Below, in pieces: positions 35,353 through 44,033 of a stretch of 64,000 nt of DNA. The stretch covers positions 124,001 to 188,000 of the forward strand of contig JANRJL010000056.1 in NCBI GenBank assembly GCA_033763995.1. Direction: 5' to 3'. Positions within the stretch are counted from its first letter, which is position 1. Every line of letters begins with the position of its first letter. Both the position numbers and the translations under genes were made by a program. This DNA comes from GCA-2737725 sp033763995. GTDB lineage: Bacteria > Pseudomonadota > Alphaproteobacteria > Rhodospirillales > Rhodospirillaceae. The notes under the pieces are model-generated. The model saw nothing but the letters and a program-made list of their open reading frames with translations. It was not told the origin of the DNA and did no database searches.

Positions 35353-35418
35353 GAGCATTTTCCCGAGAAGTGGGAACCACTTGGCCAAAAAAAACAAGCC
35401 GGTGAAAATGCGACCAAT
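35353..35418 (+). repeat. Palindromic intergenic repeat, copy R4
   Basis: Arms GCATTTTCCC and GGTGAAAATGC with the inner hairpin around AAGTGG/CCACTT. It lies 3' of the SirB1-like gene, 49 bp past its stop and in the opposite orientation, and upstream of gshB. Confidence 0.85.
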
Positions 35419-35466
35419 AAAAAAGGGCAACGGCGCACGTTTGATGTTGTGTGCTGCGATATCGCC

Positions 35467-36363
35467 CTAGTTCAAACGCTCCCGAAGCTCTTGCACCACT
35501 TTGGCGATCTTGTGGCGGTCGGGCCCGTCGGCGGCGCGGGCGACGAATTGATCGAAGGCCTCGATGGCGCGTTTCAGGTGGCCGCCGCGCATGTGCAGCA
35601 CGCCGGCCTCGCGCCACAGCGCCGAGCTTTCCGGCGACAGCAGCAGCATGTTTTCCACGGCGTCGACGGCGTCCTGAATCTGGCCCTTGTCGAGGCGGCG
35701 CGTTTTCACGTTGTTCTGCAGCCGGATCAGCACGTCGCGGCTGCCCACGGTGCGATAGTGGCTGGCCTCCAGCTCCACGCCGGGTCCGGCGACGACTTTC
35801 AGCAACTCGCGCAATTCCGGCGCGCCCATGATGCGGCCTTTGTGGAACGGGTCGATGATGATGCGCCGCCCGTCATGGCTCTCCAGCCGGATGAGAAAAT
35901 GCCCCGGGAAGTTGAGGCCCGCCGCCGCCCAGCCCTGGGCATGGGCCGCCGACAGATAGAGAATGCCCAAGGCCACCGGCAGGCCGCGGCGCCGGTCGAT
36001 CACGCGCATCAGGTTCGCGTTGTCGAGGTCATCGTAGGTTTCCTCGTCGCCGCTGTAGCGGAACTGCTCCACCAACGCATAATTCAAGGCCTCGGCCATC
36101 TGTTCCGGCGCGGGATGCTCGCCCCATTTGCGCTGGCCCGCGTAGTCGCCCACGGCTTCCGCGATGGCCGTGATGTGATCGCGGTAAAACGACAGATCCG
36201 ACGTGGGTTGATCGAGGGCCGCGAACAACAGCGCCGCCTCGGCCAGGTCGATGCCGTCATCGGACTGGTCGGCGATGCGCTTCAGCGCGCTGCGAGTTTC
36301 TTGAACGGCGGTCACATCGATACGCTTTTGCTGTCTCTCGTGGTCCGTCCCCACCCGATTCAT
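35467..36363 (-). CDS. SirB1-family transglutaminase-like/TPR protein
   Basis: A 298-residue protein. The transglutaminase-like core shows GLPVALGILYLSAAHAQGWAAAGLNFPGHFLIRL and IIIDPFHKGRIM; in SirB1 proteins the catalytic Cys is lost, and I see none in the expected place. The C-terminus has TPR-like helices (DAVDAVENMLLLSPES, LWREAGVLHMRGGHLKRAIEAFDQFV). Function is unknown. A GGAG precedes the ATG at 36363. Confidence 0.9.
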   Translation of the reverse strand: MNRVGTDHERQQKRIDVTAVQETRSALKRIADQSDDGIDLAEAALLFAALDQPTSDLSFYRDHITAIAEAVGDYAGQRKWGEHPAPEQMAEALNYALVEQFRYSGDEETYDDLDNANLMRVIDRRRGLPVALGILYLSAAHAQGWAAAGLNFPGHFLIRLESHDGRRIIIDPFHKGRIMGAPELRELLKVVAGPGVELEASHYRTVGSRDVLIRLQNNVKTRRLDKGQIQDAVDAVENMLLLSPESSALWREAGVLHMRGGHLKRAIEAFDQFVARAADGPDRHKIAKVVQELRERLN

Positions 36364-36404
36364 TACTCCATTCGCAGCGCGGTTCCAACAGAGAGGGTGG
36401 CGTC

Positions 36405-36809
36405 TTATTGTTCACCTGGCCGCCAGGCGTCGGCGACACGCCGGGGCCACCAGCCGCCGGCCAAGATCATGACATCAAAACGCACCGTCTTGTCGGCCAG
36501 ATGCGGATGGCGCGCCAGGAACGCCTCGGCGGCATTTTGCAGGCGTGCCCGCTGCGGGCTTTGCACGGATTCCAGCGCCACATTGGCGCTGGTCCGTGCC
36601 TTGACCTCGATGAAGGCGAGCGTGCCGGTGCGCGTGGCCACGATGTCGATTTCGCCTATCCCAGAGCCACGCTTGCCGCCGTGGCGCCGCGCGAGCACGC
36701 GCCAGCCCGTGAGCCACAGGCGCACCACGCACAGTCCCTCGGCGATCCGTCCGCGCCGCTCGGCGTTGCGGCCGCGCTCGGCTCGCACGGGCGTGCGTGC
36801 GTCAGTCAT
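36405..36809 (-). CDS. YraN/UPF0102-family protein
   Basis: About 134 residues from the ATG at 36809; the frame extends to 36848 but the later start overlaps rsmI by 8 bp, as is usual. The PD-(D/E)xK nuclease-like core is GSGIGEIDIVATRTGTLAFIEVKART (E-x-D-I and E-V-K), suggesting a Holliday-junction-resolvase-type fold. Function is not firmly established. Coupled to rsmI. Confidence 0.92.
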   Translation of the reverse strand: MTDARTPVRAERGRNAERRGRIAEGLCVVRLWLTGWRVLARRHGGKRGSGIGEIDIVATRTGTLAFIEVKARTSANVALESVQSPQRARLQNAAEAFLARHPHLADKTVRFDVMILAGGWWPRRVADAWRPGEQ

Positions 36810-37743
36810 CGGTCGATTTGGCCTGAGCGATCGCGAGCGCGCGGGCATAAATCTCGCGGCGCGGCTGCCCCGTGAGTTTGCTCACGGTCTCGGCGGCGTC
36901 GCGCACGGACGATGTTTTCAGCGCGTCGCGCAAGGCGGCCTCCACGTCGATGGCGACGGGCTGCTCGTCGGCGCCGTCGACCACGATCACGATTTCGCCG
37001 CGCACGTTGCCGTCGCCGAAATCTCGCGCCAGCACGCCCAAGGGTCCGCGTTTGAACTCTTCGTGCAGCTTGGTGATCTCGCGGCCCACGGCGGCGGGCC
37101 GTTCGCCCAGCACCTGGGCCATGTCGGCCAGGGTTGTCGCCAATCGATGCGGCGATTCGAAAAACACCAGCGTGGCCTTGAGGCTTTTGACGTCCTCCAG
37201 CGCGCTGCGCCGCGCCGCCGACTTTTGCGGCAAGAATCCGCCGAAATAAAACCGGTCCGTCGGCAGCCCCGCCGCCATCAAGGCGGCCAGGGGCGCCGAG
37301 GGGCCGGGAATCGGCACCACGGCGATCCCGCTTTCGACACATTCTTTGACCAACTTGTAGCCGGGGTCCGAGATCAGCGGCGTGCCCGCGTCGCTGACCA
37401 GGGCCACGGTGGCGCCCTCGCGCAGTTGGGCGAGCAGCTTGGGCCGCACGCGCTCGGCATTGTGGTCGTGATAGGCAGTCATGGGCGTGGCGATACCGAA
37501 GCGGCGCAGCAGCACGGCGGTGACGCGCGTGTCCTCGCAGGCCACCACGTCGGCGGCCTTGAGGGTGGCGATGGCGCGCGCCGAGAGGTCACCCAGATTG
37601 CCGATGGGCGTGGCCACGACATAAAGGCCAGTGGGATAAAGGCCTCCCGGCGCGGCGGCGGCGTTCGATTGCCTATCGTCCGGCCCCGCATTAGGTTGCG
37701 AGGCCGCCTCTGGCTTGGTTGTTGCGGGTAATTTCTTGGTCAT
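36802..37743 (-). CDS. rsmI: 16S rRNA 2'-O-methyltransferase (C1402)
   Basis: A 313-residue SAM-dependent enzyme that methylates C1402 in the decoding centre. The TP-methylase opening GLYVVATPIGNLGDLSARAI and ACEDTR are diagnostic, as is GPSAPLAALMAAGLPTDRFYFGGFLPQK. The N-terminal 40 residues are a low-complexity extension. Its start codon overlaps a possible start of the divergent lipoprotein gene. First gene of the minus-strand run to comM. Confidence 0.96.
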   Translation of the reverse strand: MTKKLPATTKPEAASQPNAGPDDRQSNAAAAPGGLYPTGLYVVATPIGNLGDLSARAIATLKAADVVACEDTRVTAVLLRRFGIATPMTAYHDHNAERVRPKLLAQLREGATVALVSDAGTPLISDPGYKLVKECVESGIAVVPIPGPSAPLAALMAAGLPTDRFYFGGFLPQKSAARRSALEDVKSLKATLVFFESPHRLATTLADMAQVLGERPAAVGREITKLHEEFKRGPLGVLARDFGDGNVRGEIVIVVDGADEQPVAIDVEAALRDALKTSSVRDAAETVSKLTGQPRREIYARALAIAQAKSTDD

Positions 37744-37762
37744 GGTTCATCTTAACGCGCCC

Positions 37763-39178
37763 ATGTTTTTGTCCACGCACTTTTCTTGGCTGCGCACCGC
37801 CGCCACGGCTTTTGCTTTTGGCGCGGGTCTCGTCCTGGCTGGTTGCGGCGGCGGACCGGCACCGGCGCCATCGTCACCCGGCCCGGCCCGCTCCGGCGCG
37901 CCCGCCGCCATTGCCGCCAAGCCCGCAACGCCCGCCGCCAAGACAACGCCCGCTCCGCGCCCCGTGGAACAACTCGTCGTCGCCCGTGCCGCGCCCGCCA
38001 CCGCGACGGCATCATCCCCGCGCCGCCAGTCCGATCCCGACGGCCTGGTGCGCGTGGGCCTTCTGGTGCCGCTGTCGGGCCAGGCCCAGCCCACGGGCCA
38101 GGGCATTCTCAATGCCGCCCAGTTGGCGCTGTTCGAGATCGGCGATGAACGCCTCGTGGTTCAGGTTTACGACACCCAAGGCACGCCCGACGGCGCGGCC
38201 CAGGCGGCCGCGCTGGCGGCGTCGCAAGGCGTGCAACTTTTTCTGGGCCCGGTCTTCGCCGCCGAGGTGAAGGCCGTGACCACCCAGGCCCGAGCCGCGG
38301 GCATCAACGTCATCGCCTTCTCGACCGATCCCTCCGTGGCCGGCGGCAATGTCTATGTGCTGGGATTTTTGGTCGACGCCCAGGTGCGCGACGTCGTGGC
38401 CTATGCCCGCGCGCGAGGGCTCGCGCGCATCGCGGTGCTGGCGCCCGACACCATCTATGGGCAATCGGTGGTCGACGCGCTGGGCAAGATCGTGCCCGAA
38501 AGCGGCGGCCAGCTCACGCGCGTGGCCTACTTCGATCCCGCGGGCAACGACCTCGAGGACGTGGTGCGCCGGTTCTCCGACTACGATCGCCGCCAGGCGG
38601 CGCTTAACGCGCAACGCGAGGCCCTGGCCGCCAACACCGACGAAGTCTCGCAACTGGCCTTGAAGCGGCTCGAGCGCCTGGACACTTTGGGCGACGTGGA
38701 TTTCGACGCCGTGTTCATTCCCGAACAGGGCACCCGCCTCACGCAAGCGGCCTCGCTGCTGCCGTTCTACGATGTGGACCCGGGCCGCGTGCAGTTGCTG
38801 GGCACCATGCTGTGGGCGACGCGCGGCCTGGGCCGCGAGCCCGCCATGATCGGCGGCGTGTTTCCGGCGCCCGCGCCCGAGGCCAGCCGCGAATTCATCG
38901 CGCGTTACCGCCAAATGTACGGCGGCAATCCGCCGCCCTTGGCCAACCACGGCTATGACGCGGTCGCCTTGGCCGCGGTGCTGGCGCGCACCGGATCGGG
39001 CGATCCGTTCCGCGCCGAAGCCATCACCAATCCGGCGGGCTTCGCCGGCGTCGACGGCATTTTCCGCTTCCGCGCCGATGGCAAGTCAGATCGCGGCTTT
39101 GCGATCATGCAGATCAGCCGCGACGGCGCCGACGTGGTGCGGGCGGCCCCAGCGGCTTTCGATGATGTGCAATTCTAG
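37763..39178 (+). CDS. LpoA-like penicillin-binding protein activator lipoprotein
   Basis: About 471 residues from ATG 37763; an earlier in-frame ATG at 37742 overlaps the divergent rsmI start. The signal region ends in lipobox LVLAGC. A Pro/Ala-rich linker is followed by a periplasmic-binding-protein fold (RVGLLVPLSGQAQPTGQGILNAAQLALFEIG ... IAVLAPDTIYGQSVV) of the Leu/Ile/Val-binding type. The pairing with rsmI and yraN is the hallmark of LpoA homologues, which stimulate penicillin-binding protein 1A; activity here is inferred from context. Confidence 0.88.
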   Translation: MFLSTHFSWLRTAATAFAFGAGLVLAGCGGGPAPAPSSPGPARSGAPAAIAAKPATPAAKTTPAPRPVEQLVVARAAPATATASSPRRQSDPDGLVRVGLLVPLSGQAQPTGQGILNAAQLALFEIGDERLVVQVYDTQGTPDGAAQAAALAASQGVQLFLGPVFAAEVKAVTTQARAAGINVIAFSTDPSVAGGNVYVLGFLVDAQVRDVVAYARARGLARIAVLAPDTIYGQSVVDALGKIVPESGGQLTRVAYFDPAGNDLEDVVRRFSDYDRRQAALNAQREALAANTDEVSQLALKRLERLDTLGDVDFDAVFIPEQGTRLTQAASLLPFYDVDPGRVQLLGTMLWATRGLGREPAMIGGVFPAPAPEASREFIARYRQMYGGNPPPLANHGYDAVALAAVLARTGSGDPFRAEAITNPAGFAGVDGIFRFRADGKSDRGFAIMQISRDGADVVRAAPAAFDDVQF

Positions 39179-39225
39179 TAAGAAATAAGCGCGGACCGAA
39201 TCAGCAGTTCGCAATAACCTTATTG

Positions 39226-39277
39226 TTTGGTCGCATTTTCCACGCCAAGCGGAAGACCACTTCTCGGGAAAATGCTC
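39226..39277 (-). repeat. Palindromic intergenic repeat, copy R5
   Basis: Minus orientation; begins GAGCATTTTCCCGAG five bases after the SYLF-gene stop and ends GGAAAATGCGACC. The arms pair. Confidence 0.85.
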
Positions 39278-39282
39278 CTGTT

Positions 39283-40011
39283 TTAATTCAGCTGCGGCTG
39301 CGCCGGATAGACGTTCTTGGCGATGGCGTCCTTCAAGGTCTGCGCCGCGCGCAATTGATCGCGCGCCACGATCATGCGCGGGTCGTCGTTGTCGACGCCG
39401 TACACGGCCGCGTTCCAATCCTTGCGCGGCTTGATCACGGCGCCCTCGAAACTGCCGCCGGCGAACAATCCGGCGTTGAGCGAATAGGCCACGATGTCCT
39501 GGCCGACGTTGGTGGTGGTGGCCGCTTCCGCGCCGGCGCCCAGGGAGCCCACGGAAATGCCGACGTTGGCGCCGATCTTGAATTCGTCGTTGAGCACGGC
39601 GTCGAGCCCCTTGTCGGTGAGGATCATGAACACGATCGCCGCCGACTGCATGCCCGCCTGCAGCCCGATGCTGCCCGCCGTCATGCGGTAAAAAGCCGGA
39701 TCGCCGAAAGTCGTCTCCGACTGACGCTTCAGCAGCACGCCGTCGCCATAGCTGCCGCCCAAGATGAAGCTCGCCTTGTAGTAGTTGGGAATCACCAGCA
39801 CGCCCTTCGACCGGCGCAGCAGGTCGTCCATGGTGGCCGTCGATTTCTGGCCCTGGCGCACGCGCTCCACCGTGATGGCGGCCTCGTCGATGACGTGGCG
39901 GGCATCCATGGCCTCGTCGGCGAAGGCCCGAGTGGACATTAGATGAGCAGACGTCTGAACGCCGCCCACGGCGGCGACGATCATAAGACGGCGAGACACT
40001 CCATACGACAT
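39283..40011 (-). CDS. SYLF-domain (Ysc84-type) lipid-binding protein
   Basis: About 242 residues from the ATG at 40011, preceded by GGAGA; the frame opens further to 40170. A signal peptide (SRRLMIVAAVGGVQTSAHLMSTRAFA) is followed by a SYLF domain with the KGVLVIPNYYKASFILGGSYGDGVLL and GSIGLQAGMQSAAIVFMILT cores. In eukaryotes the fold binds phosphoinositides; bacterial members are exported or lipid-associated, function undetermined. Confidence 0.88.
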   Translation of the reverse strand: MSYGVSRRLMIVAAVGGVQTSAHLMSTRAFADEAMDARHVIDEAAITVERVRQGQKSTATMDDLLRRSKGVLVIPNYYKASFILGGSYGDGVLLKRQSETTFGDPAFYRMTAGSIGLQAGMQSAAIVFMILTDKGLDAVLNDEFKIGANVGISVGSLGAGAEAATTTNVGQDIVAYSLNAGLFAGGSFEGAVIKPRKDWNAAVYGVDNDDPRMIVARDQLRAAQTLKDAIAKNVYPAQPQLN

Positions 40012-40305
40012 CGCGATTCTCCATGACCCCGACACAGGCGCGGGGTTTGTCAAAAAAATCTGGGCCTGAATGGTGGTGCTTTTATGGTTGCAACGCGCCC
40101 CCGTTAAGGCGGAGCGCGCCGTGCGGTCCTCAGTGGCCGACATTAAGCAACAAACCTTGAGTCCTCGCAACGCGAAACATCCGCGGGAAAACGCCGATGC
40201 CCACCGCCATGTAGGCCATGCTCAGGGCGAAACCGCCCCGCTAACGCTTTCGGCGGCGAAGGATAAACGGCGGGACGTCCGAAGGCCGCGATAAAAGCGG
40301 GCCAC

Positions 40306-41565
40306 CTAATACTTCTCCCGCAGCAGGCCGTCGATATACCGGCCCTGAAACAGCGTAATGCCCAGTTGCTGGCCGATGCGCACCGACACTTCGGAATCGC
40401 AGCGCGACAGGATGGTGCGTCCACGCCGGCGCTCGCGCACCATTTCCTTGAGTTCCTTGCCGCGGTCGGTGGTCACCATGGCGGCGATGTCGGCCGACCA
40501 CATCAGCTTGGCATAGGCCACGCCCAAGCGGTTGGTGTCGGCGTAGGGAAAGGACTTCATGGTCACGCCGTCGATGCACATGCGGTAGCCGCGCTCATGA
40601 ACGAAATCGCGGGCGAAGGCAAACGCCGACAAGTCGGCGAAGATGTCCTCCAACCGCACTTCCAGCACCACGTCGCCCGAGGACGGCGCGAAATTGTCGT
40701 CGAAGGCCAGGAACTCTTCCGACAACAGCGTCTGGATGTTGAGGTTCACGCTGAAGCCGTCGCGCAGCAAGGACTTGTCCTCCTTGCGCGACATTTGCGA
40801 CATCACGCGGCGATCCAAGGTCTGCGTGAGCCGCTGAAACAGCCACGGATTGGCGGTCATGTCGGTGCCGGGCATCACCGTCTCGCGCAGGTCGCCGATG
40901 GAGACGAACACCTCGGTGAACACGCTTTCCGGCTTGCCGTCGTCGACGAAGGCGCACACCGCCTGCCGCCGCGTGAAACTCGACAAATCGACGCGCTGCA
41001 AGGCGTCCTCGGCGCGGGCCAGCACCAGGGCCGTCAGGGGCTGGCCGCGTTCCATGTTGGCCCGGGCCACCTCGCGCTCGGCCACCAATTCGGCCAAGGT
41101 CTTGCCCGCCGCCGTGTCGTCGCCGGCCTGGCGTTCTGCGAAGGCCAAGAGCTTGGAATAATCCGTCGCCAAGTCGATCCAACTGCACAACTTGTTCTTG
41201 CGCGGATCGGCCTTGAACTTGACCAGCAGCGGGTCCGCGCCCCACAGGCGCAAGAGCTTCATCACGGACTTTTCGACGCCGTCGGCGACGCTGGGCTCGT
41301 ACATCACCATCAGGTCGCAGTTGCGCAGGCGGTACAGCCGCACCGCGCGCATGCGCGTGAGGTCGTCGAAGGCCGTCTCGGCCGCGCGCAATTGATCGAC
41401 GGTTCGGTTGTCCTCGGCCAGACGCGAAATATGCAGCCGCAGCATGCCGCGTTCCTGGGGCGCGCCGCCGATGGCGCGCAGGTCGTGCAGCAGCCGGCCC
41501 TCGTGGCTTTCGCCCAGGGGATTGGCCTGCATGAAGTCGACGACCTCGTGATGTTCCGACATCAC
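40306..41565 (-). CDS. Degenerate GGDEF-EAL-like protein, second of a coupled pair
   Basis: A 419-residue protein paralogous to the next upstream gene. The N-terminal half contains LYRLRNCDLMVMYE, which sits where GGDEF would be. The C-terminal half follows an EAL barrel in order (VNLNIQTLL; VVLEVRLEDIFADLSA; MCIDGVTM; VAYAKLMWSADIAAM; LSRCDSEVSVRIGQQLGITLFQGRYID) but the EAL and DDFG metal-binding residues are absent. A c-di-GMP binder or protein adaptor, not an enzyme, is likely. Its start overlaps the stop of the upstream paralogue by 4 bp. Confidence 0.65.
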   Translation of the reverse strand: MMSEHHEVVDFMQANPLGESHEGRLLHDLRAIGGAPQERGMLRLHISRLAEDNRTVDQLRAAETAFDDLTRMRAVRLYRLRNCDLMVMYEPSVADGVEKSVMKLLRLWGADPLLVKFKADPRKNKLCSWIDLATDYSKLLAFAERQAGDDTAAGKTLAELVAEREVARANMERGQPLTALVLARAEDALQRVDLSSFTRRQAVCAFVDDGKPESVFTEVFVSIGDLRETVMPGTDMTANPWLFQRLTQTLDRRVMSQMSRKEDKSLLRDGFSVNLNIQTLLSEEFLAFDDNFAPSSGDVVLEVRLEDIFADLSAFAFARDFVHERGYRMCIDGVTMKSFPYADTNRLGVAYAKLMWSADIAAMVTTDRGKELKEMVRERRRGRTILSRCDSEVSVRIGQQLGITLFQGRYIDGLLREKY

Positions 41566-42767
41566 GCCGCTCCCTTGGGCCGGGCGGGCTTGGCGCGCCC
41601 GGGCTTGCCGAAGGAGTCAAGAAAGCGGCCCTGGAACAACTCGATTCCGTTGCGCAAACCCCATTGCAAGGCATCGGCGGTGTCGACGCGCGACAAGACG
41701 ATTTTATCGCCGCCCATCTGCTTGATCATGGATGTCGAGCGCGAGCCCTTGGAATCCATGACGTTGAGCAGTTCCGGCGCCCACACCAGCTTGGCGTAAT
41801 CGGGCTTGAGGCGGCTCACGTCGAACACGCTCAGCGCCGTGGTGGTCAGGCCGTCGATCAGCACCGCGTGCTTCATTTGCGAGAGCGCGCTTTCCACCTC
41901 GGTGTAGAGCGGAAGATTATTGAGCACGTCCATCGCCTGAACCTCGACGATGACGCGCTGTTCCTTCTCGATGCGCTCCAGGAACGACAGGAACGTGGGG
42001 GTGACGACCGTCTCGAGATTGAGGTTCAGGCTGATGGCCGGAACCCCGCGGGCATGGGGCGCGCGCACCACCATCTCCAACATGCGCTGATCCATGGTTC
42101 GGCTGAGTTCCTGGAACAACCAGCGGTCGCCCAGCAGATTGGTGCCGGGCGCGATCGCCTTTTGCACGTCCATGACGGACATGAAGAACTCGTAGAACTC
42201 GATGGCCGCCGCGTTGGTCTGCGCGTTGATTCGCACCGCCACCTGATCGCGGATGAAGGGCACGACGTTGGCGAAGGCGAGCTTCTTCTGCACGTCATCC
42301 AATGACGCGGGCGTGAGGCCGGGGAGGGCCGTCTCGCTGCGCGGCGGCATTTTTTGGACGAGCTGCTTGAGCTGCTGCGCGGTGTGAATCGCCAAGGCGG
42401 CGTCGAGATTGAGATCGAACCACAGGATGAATCGATCCGGTTCGCCCGCCGGCGTATGGGTGATGGGATCGCTTTCGAACAGGGTGCGGATGCGCTCGCA
42501 AATATTCGCCATGTCCCGTTGCGCCGCGGCATTGACGATCATGACCATGTCGTCGTTGCCGATGAGAAAAATCTGCGCCTGGCGTCCGCTCTCGAGGTTG
42601 CGGAACATGCGGTTGATGATGCGCACCTTCACGGGCGTGCGGTTGTGCGGCATGAGCTGCGACAGGCGCAGGTGCACCACCTTGCGCCCTTCCGGATTGC
42701 GCCGCATGCGGTCAAGCGTGTCGACCAGCAGGCCTTCTTGATAACCTCGGGCGCCTTGGGTGTTCAT
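41562..42767 (-). CDS. Degenerate GGDEF-EAL-like protein, first of a coupled pair
   Basis: A 401-residue protein. IFLIGNDDMVMIVNAA occupies the GGDEF hairpin, with GNDDM in place of GGDEF. A C-terminal EAL-like barrel is traceable from SLNLNLETVVTPTFLSFLERI through VIVEVQAMDVLNN, VLIDGLTT, PDYAKLVWAPELLNVM and LSRVDTADALQWGLRNGIELFQGRFLD, again lacking EAL and DDFG. It overlaps its paralogue by 4 bp, so the two are made together. Divergent from a UDP-glucuronate decarboxylase gene. The domain reading is by eye and not a verified match. Confidence 0.65.
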   Translation of the reverse strand: MNTQGARGYQEGLLVDTLDRMRRNPEGRKVVHLRLSQLMPHNRTPVKVRIINRMFRNLESGRQAQIFLIGNDDMVMIVNAAAQRDMANICERIRTLFESDPITHTPAGEPDRFILWFDLNLDAALAIHTAQQLKQLVQKMPPRSETALPGLTPASLDDVQKKLAFANVVPFIRDQVAVRINAQTNAAAIEFYEFFMSVMDVQKAIAPGTNLLGDRWLFQELSRTMDQRMLEMVVRAPHARGVPAISLNLNLETVVTPTFLSFLERIEKEQRVIVEVQAMDVLNNLPLYTEVESALSQMKHAVLIDGLTTTALSVFDVSRLKPDYAKLVWAPELLNVMDSKGSRSTSMIKQMGGDKIVLSRVDTADALQWGLRNGIELFQGRFLDSFGKPGRAKPARPKGAA

Positions 42768-42932
42768 GGCTTAGGCGAAAATCCGGACACGCGACATGAA
42801 AGCATCAACCGTCAAAATGCGCCGCTGTTGTAGCCTCACCTTGTACGGCGCACCAGCCACGCCCGCCGCCGTCCGACGGCGGTCCCCAAAGGCGGTCAGT
42901 GGGCCTCGCCGCAACAAAGGCAATCTATGGTA

Positions 42933-42959
42933 ACTATTTGGAAAAGATTAACAAATAGT
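42933..42959. promoter_or_regulatory. AT-rich inverted repeat, possible operator
   Basis: An 8-bp inverted repeat (ACTATTTG at 42933-42940 and CAAATAGT at 42952-42959) with an 11-bp spacer. It is AT-rich in an otherwise GC-rich spacer between the divergent degenerate GGDEF-EAL pair and the UDP-glucuronate decarboxylase gene, and could serve either promoter. Confidence 0.45.
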
Positions 42960-43064
42960 CTCTTGGCACGACGATAACGCCGCCCGGCTGCGGCAGGCCG
43001 GCCCCGGTCGCGCGTGGGGCGCTTCGGCGGGTGCGGGACGACACGTGAATTCGGGGAGTTTCTG

Positions 43065-44012
43065 ATGGCTGTCGATCAACGAGTCCTCATCACCGGCGGC
43101 GCGGGATTCATCGGCTCGCATCTGTGCGAGCGGTTGCTGAAGGACGGCCACGAGGTTCTGTGCATCGACAACTTCTTCACCGGCCGGCGGCAAAACGTCA
43201 CGGCGCTGTTGTCCAATCCGTTGTTCGAGCTGATGCGGCACGACGTGACCTTCCCGCTCTTTGTCGAGACCGACCAGATTTACAACCTCGCCTGCCCGGC
43301 CTCGCCGGTGCATTACCAATTCGACCCCGTGCAGACCACCAAGACGTCCGTGCACGGCGCCATCAACATGCTGGGCCTGGCCAAGCGCACCAAGGCCAAG
43401 ATTCTGCAGGCCTCCACCAGCGAGGTTTACGGCGACCCGACCGTTCACCCCCAGGTGGAAAGCTACCACGGCAACGTCAACCCCATCGGCCCGCGTGCTT
43501 GCTACGACGAGGGCAAGCGCTGCGCCGAGACATTGTTCTTCGATTACTTCCGCCAGCATCGCTTGCGCATCAAGGTGGCGCGCATCTTCAACACCTATGG
43601 GCCGCGCATGTTGCCCAACGATGGCCGCGTGGTGTCGAATTTCATTGTCCAGGCGCTCAAGGGCGACCCCATCACCATTTACGGCGACGGCAGCCAAACC
43701 CGCTCGTTCTGCTTTGTCGACGATTTGATCGACGGCTTGGTGCGGCTCATGAATTCGCCCGACGACGTGACGGGCCCCATCAATCTCGGCAATCCGGTGG
43801 AAAGCACCATCCTCGAGCTGGCCGAGAAGATCATCGGGCTCGCGAAGTCGTCCTCGAAAATCGTGCGCAAGCCCCTGCCCCAGGACGACCCCACGCGCCG
43901 TCGCCCCGACATCACCCGGGCCCGCGAAACCCTGCAGTGGCAGCCCCGCGTGCCGCTGGAAGACGGGCTCAAGCGCACCATTGCCTACTTCAAGTCGGCT
44001 CTGGCATCCTAA
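43065..44012 (+). CDS. UDP-glucuronate decarboxylase (UDP-xylose synthase) family SDR
   Basis: About 315 residues from the ATG at 43065, preceded by GGGGAG. The NAD-binding motif GGAGFIG is at residues 11-17, and the catalytic YxxxK is YDEGK at 147-151, a form specific to UDP-glucuronate decarboxylases. STSEVYGDP and DGSQTRSFCFVDDLIDG also fit. It makes UDP-xylose for surface polysaccharide. Followed by a lipoprotein 21 bp downstream, with the degenerate GGDEF-EAL pair divergent upstream. Confidence 0.93.
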   Translation: MAVDQRVLITGGAGFIGSHLCERLLKDGHEVLCIDNFFTGRRQNVTALLSNPLFELMRHDVTFPLFVETDQIYNLACPASPVHYQFDPVQTTKTSVHGAINMLGLAKRTKAKILQASTSEVYGDPTVHPQVESYHGNVNPIGPRACYDEGKRCAETLFFDYFRQHRLRIKVARIFNTYGPRMLPNDGRVVSNFIVQALKGDPITIYGDGSQTRSFCFVDDLIDGLVRLMNSPDDVTGPINLGNPVESTILELAEKIIGLAKSSSKIVRKPLPQDDPTRRRPDITRARETLQWQPRVPLEDGLKRTIAYFKSALAS

Positions 44013-44033
44013 TCACTGAACGGAGTCACGCCC

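Noticed and set aside
35467..36363. SirB1-like protein as an active transglutaminase or protease
   Set aside because: No catalytic Cys is seen in the expected place, as in other SirB1 proteins.
31777..37731. A single plus-strand open frame of 1984 codons
   Set aside because: It is the antisense shadow of comM, the MscS channel gene, gshB, the SirB1-like gene, yraN and rsmI. GC-rich third positions remove stop codons. The translation shows no family features and is rich in His, Arg and Gly.
42866..42882. GC-rich hairpin upstream of the decarboxylase gene
   Set aside because: A 7-bp stem of G and C with a 3-base loop is expected often at this base composition and has no T-run.
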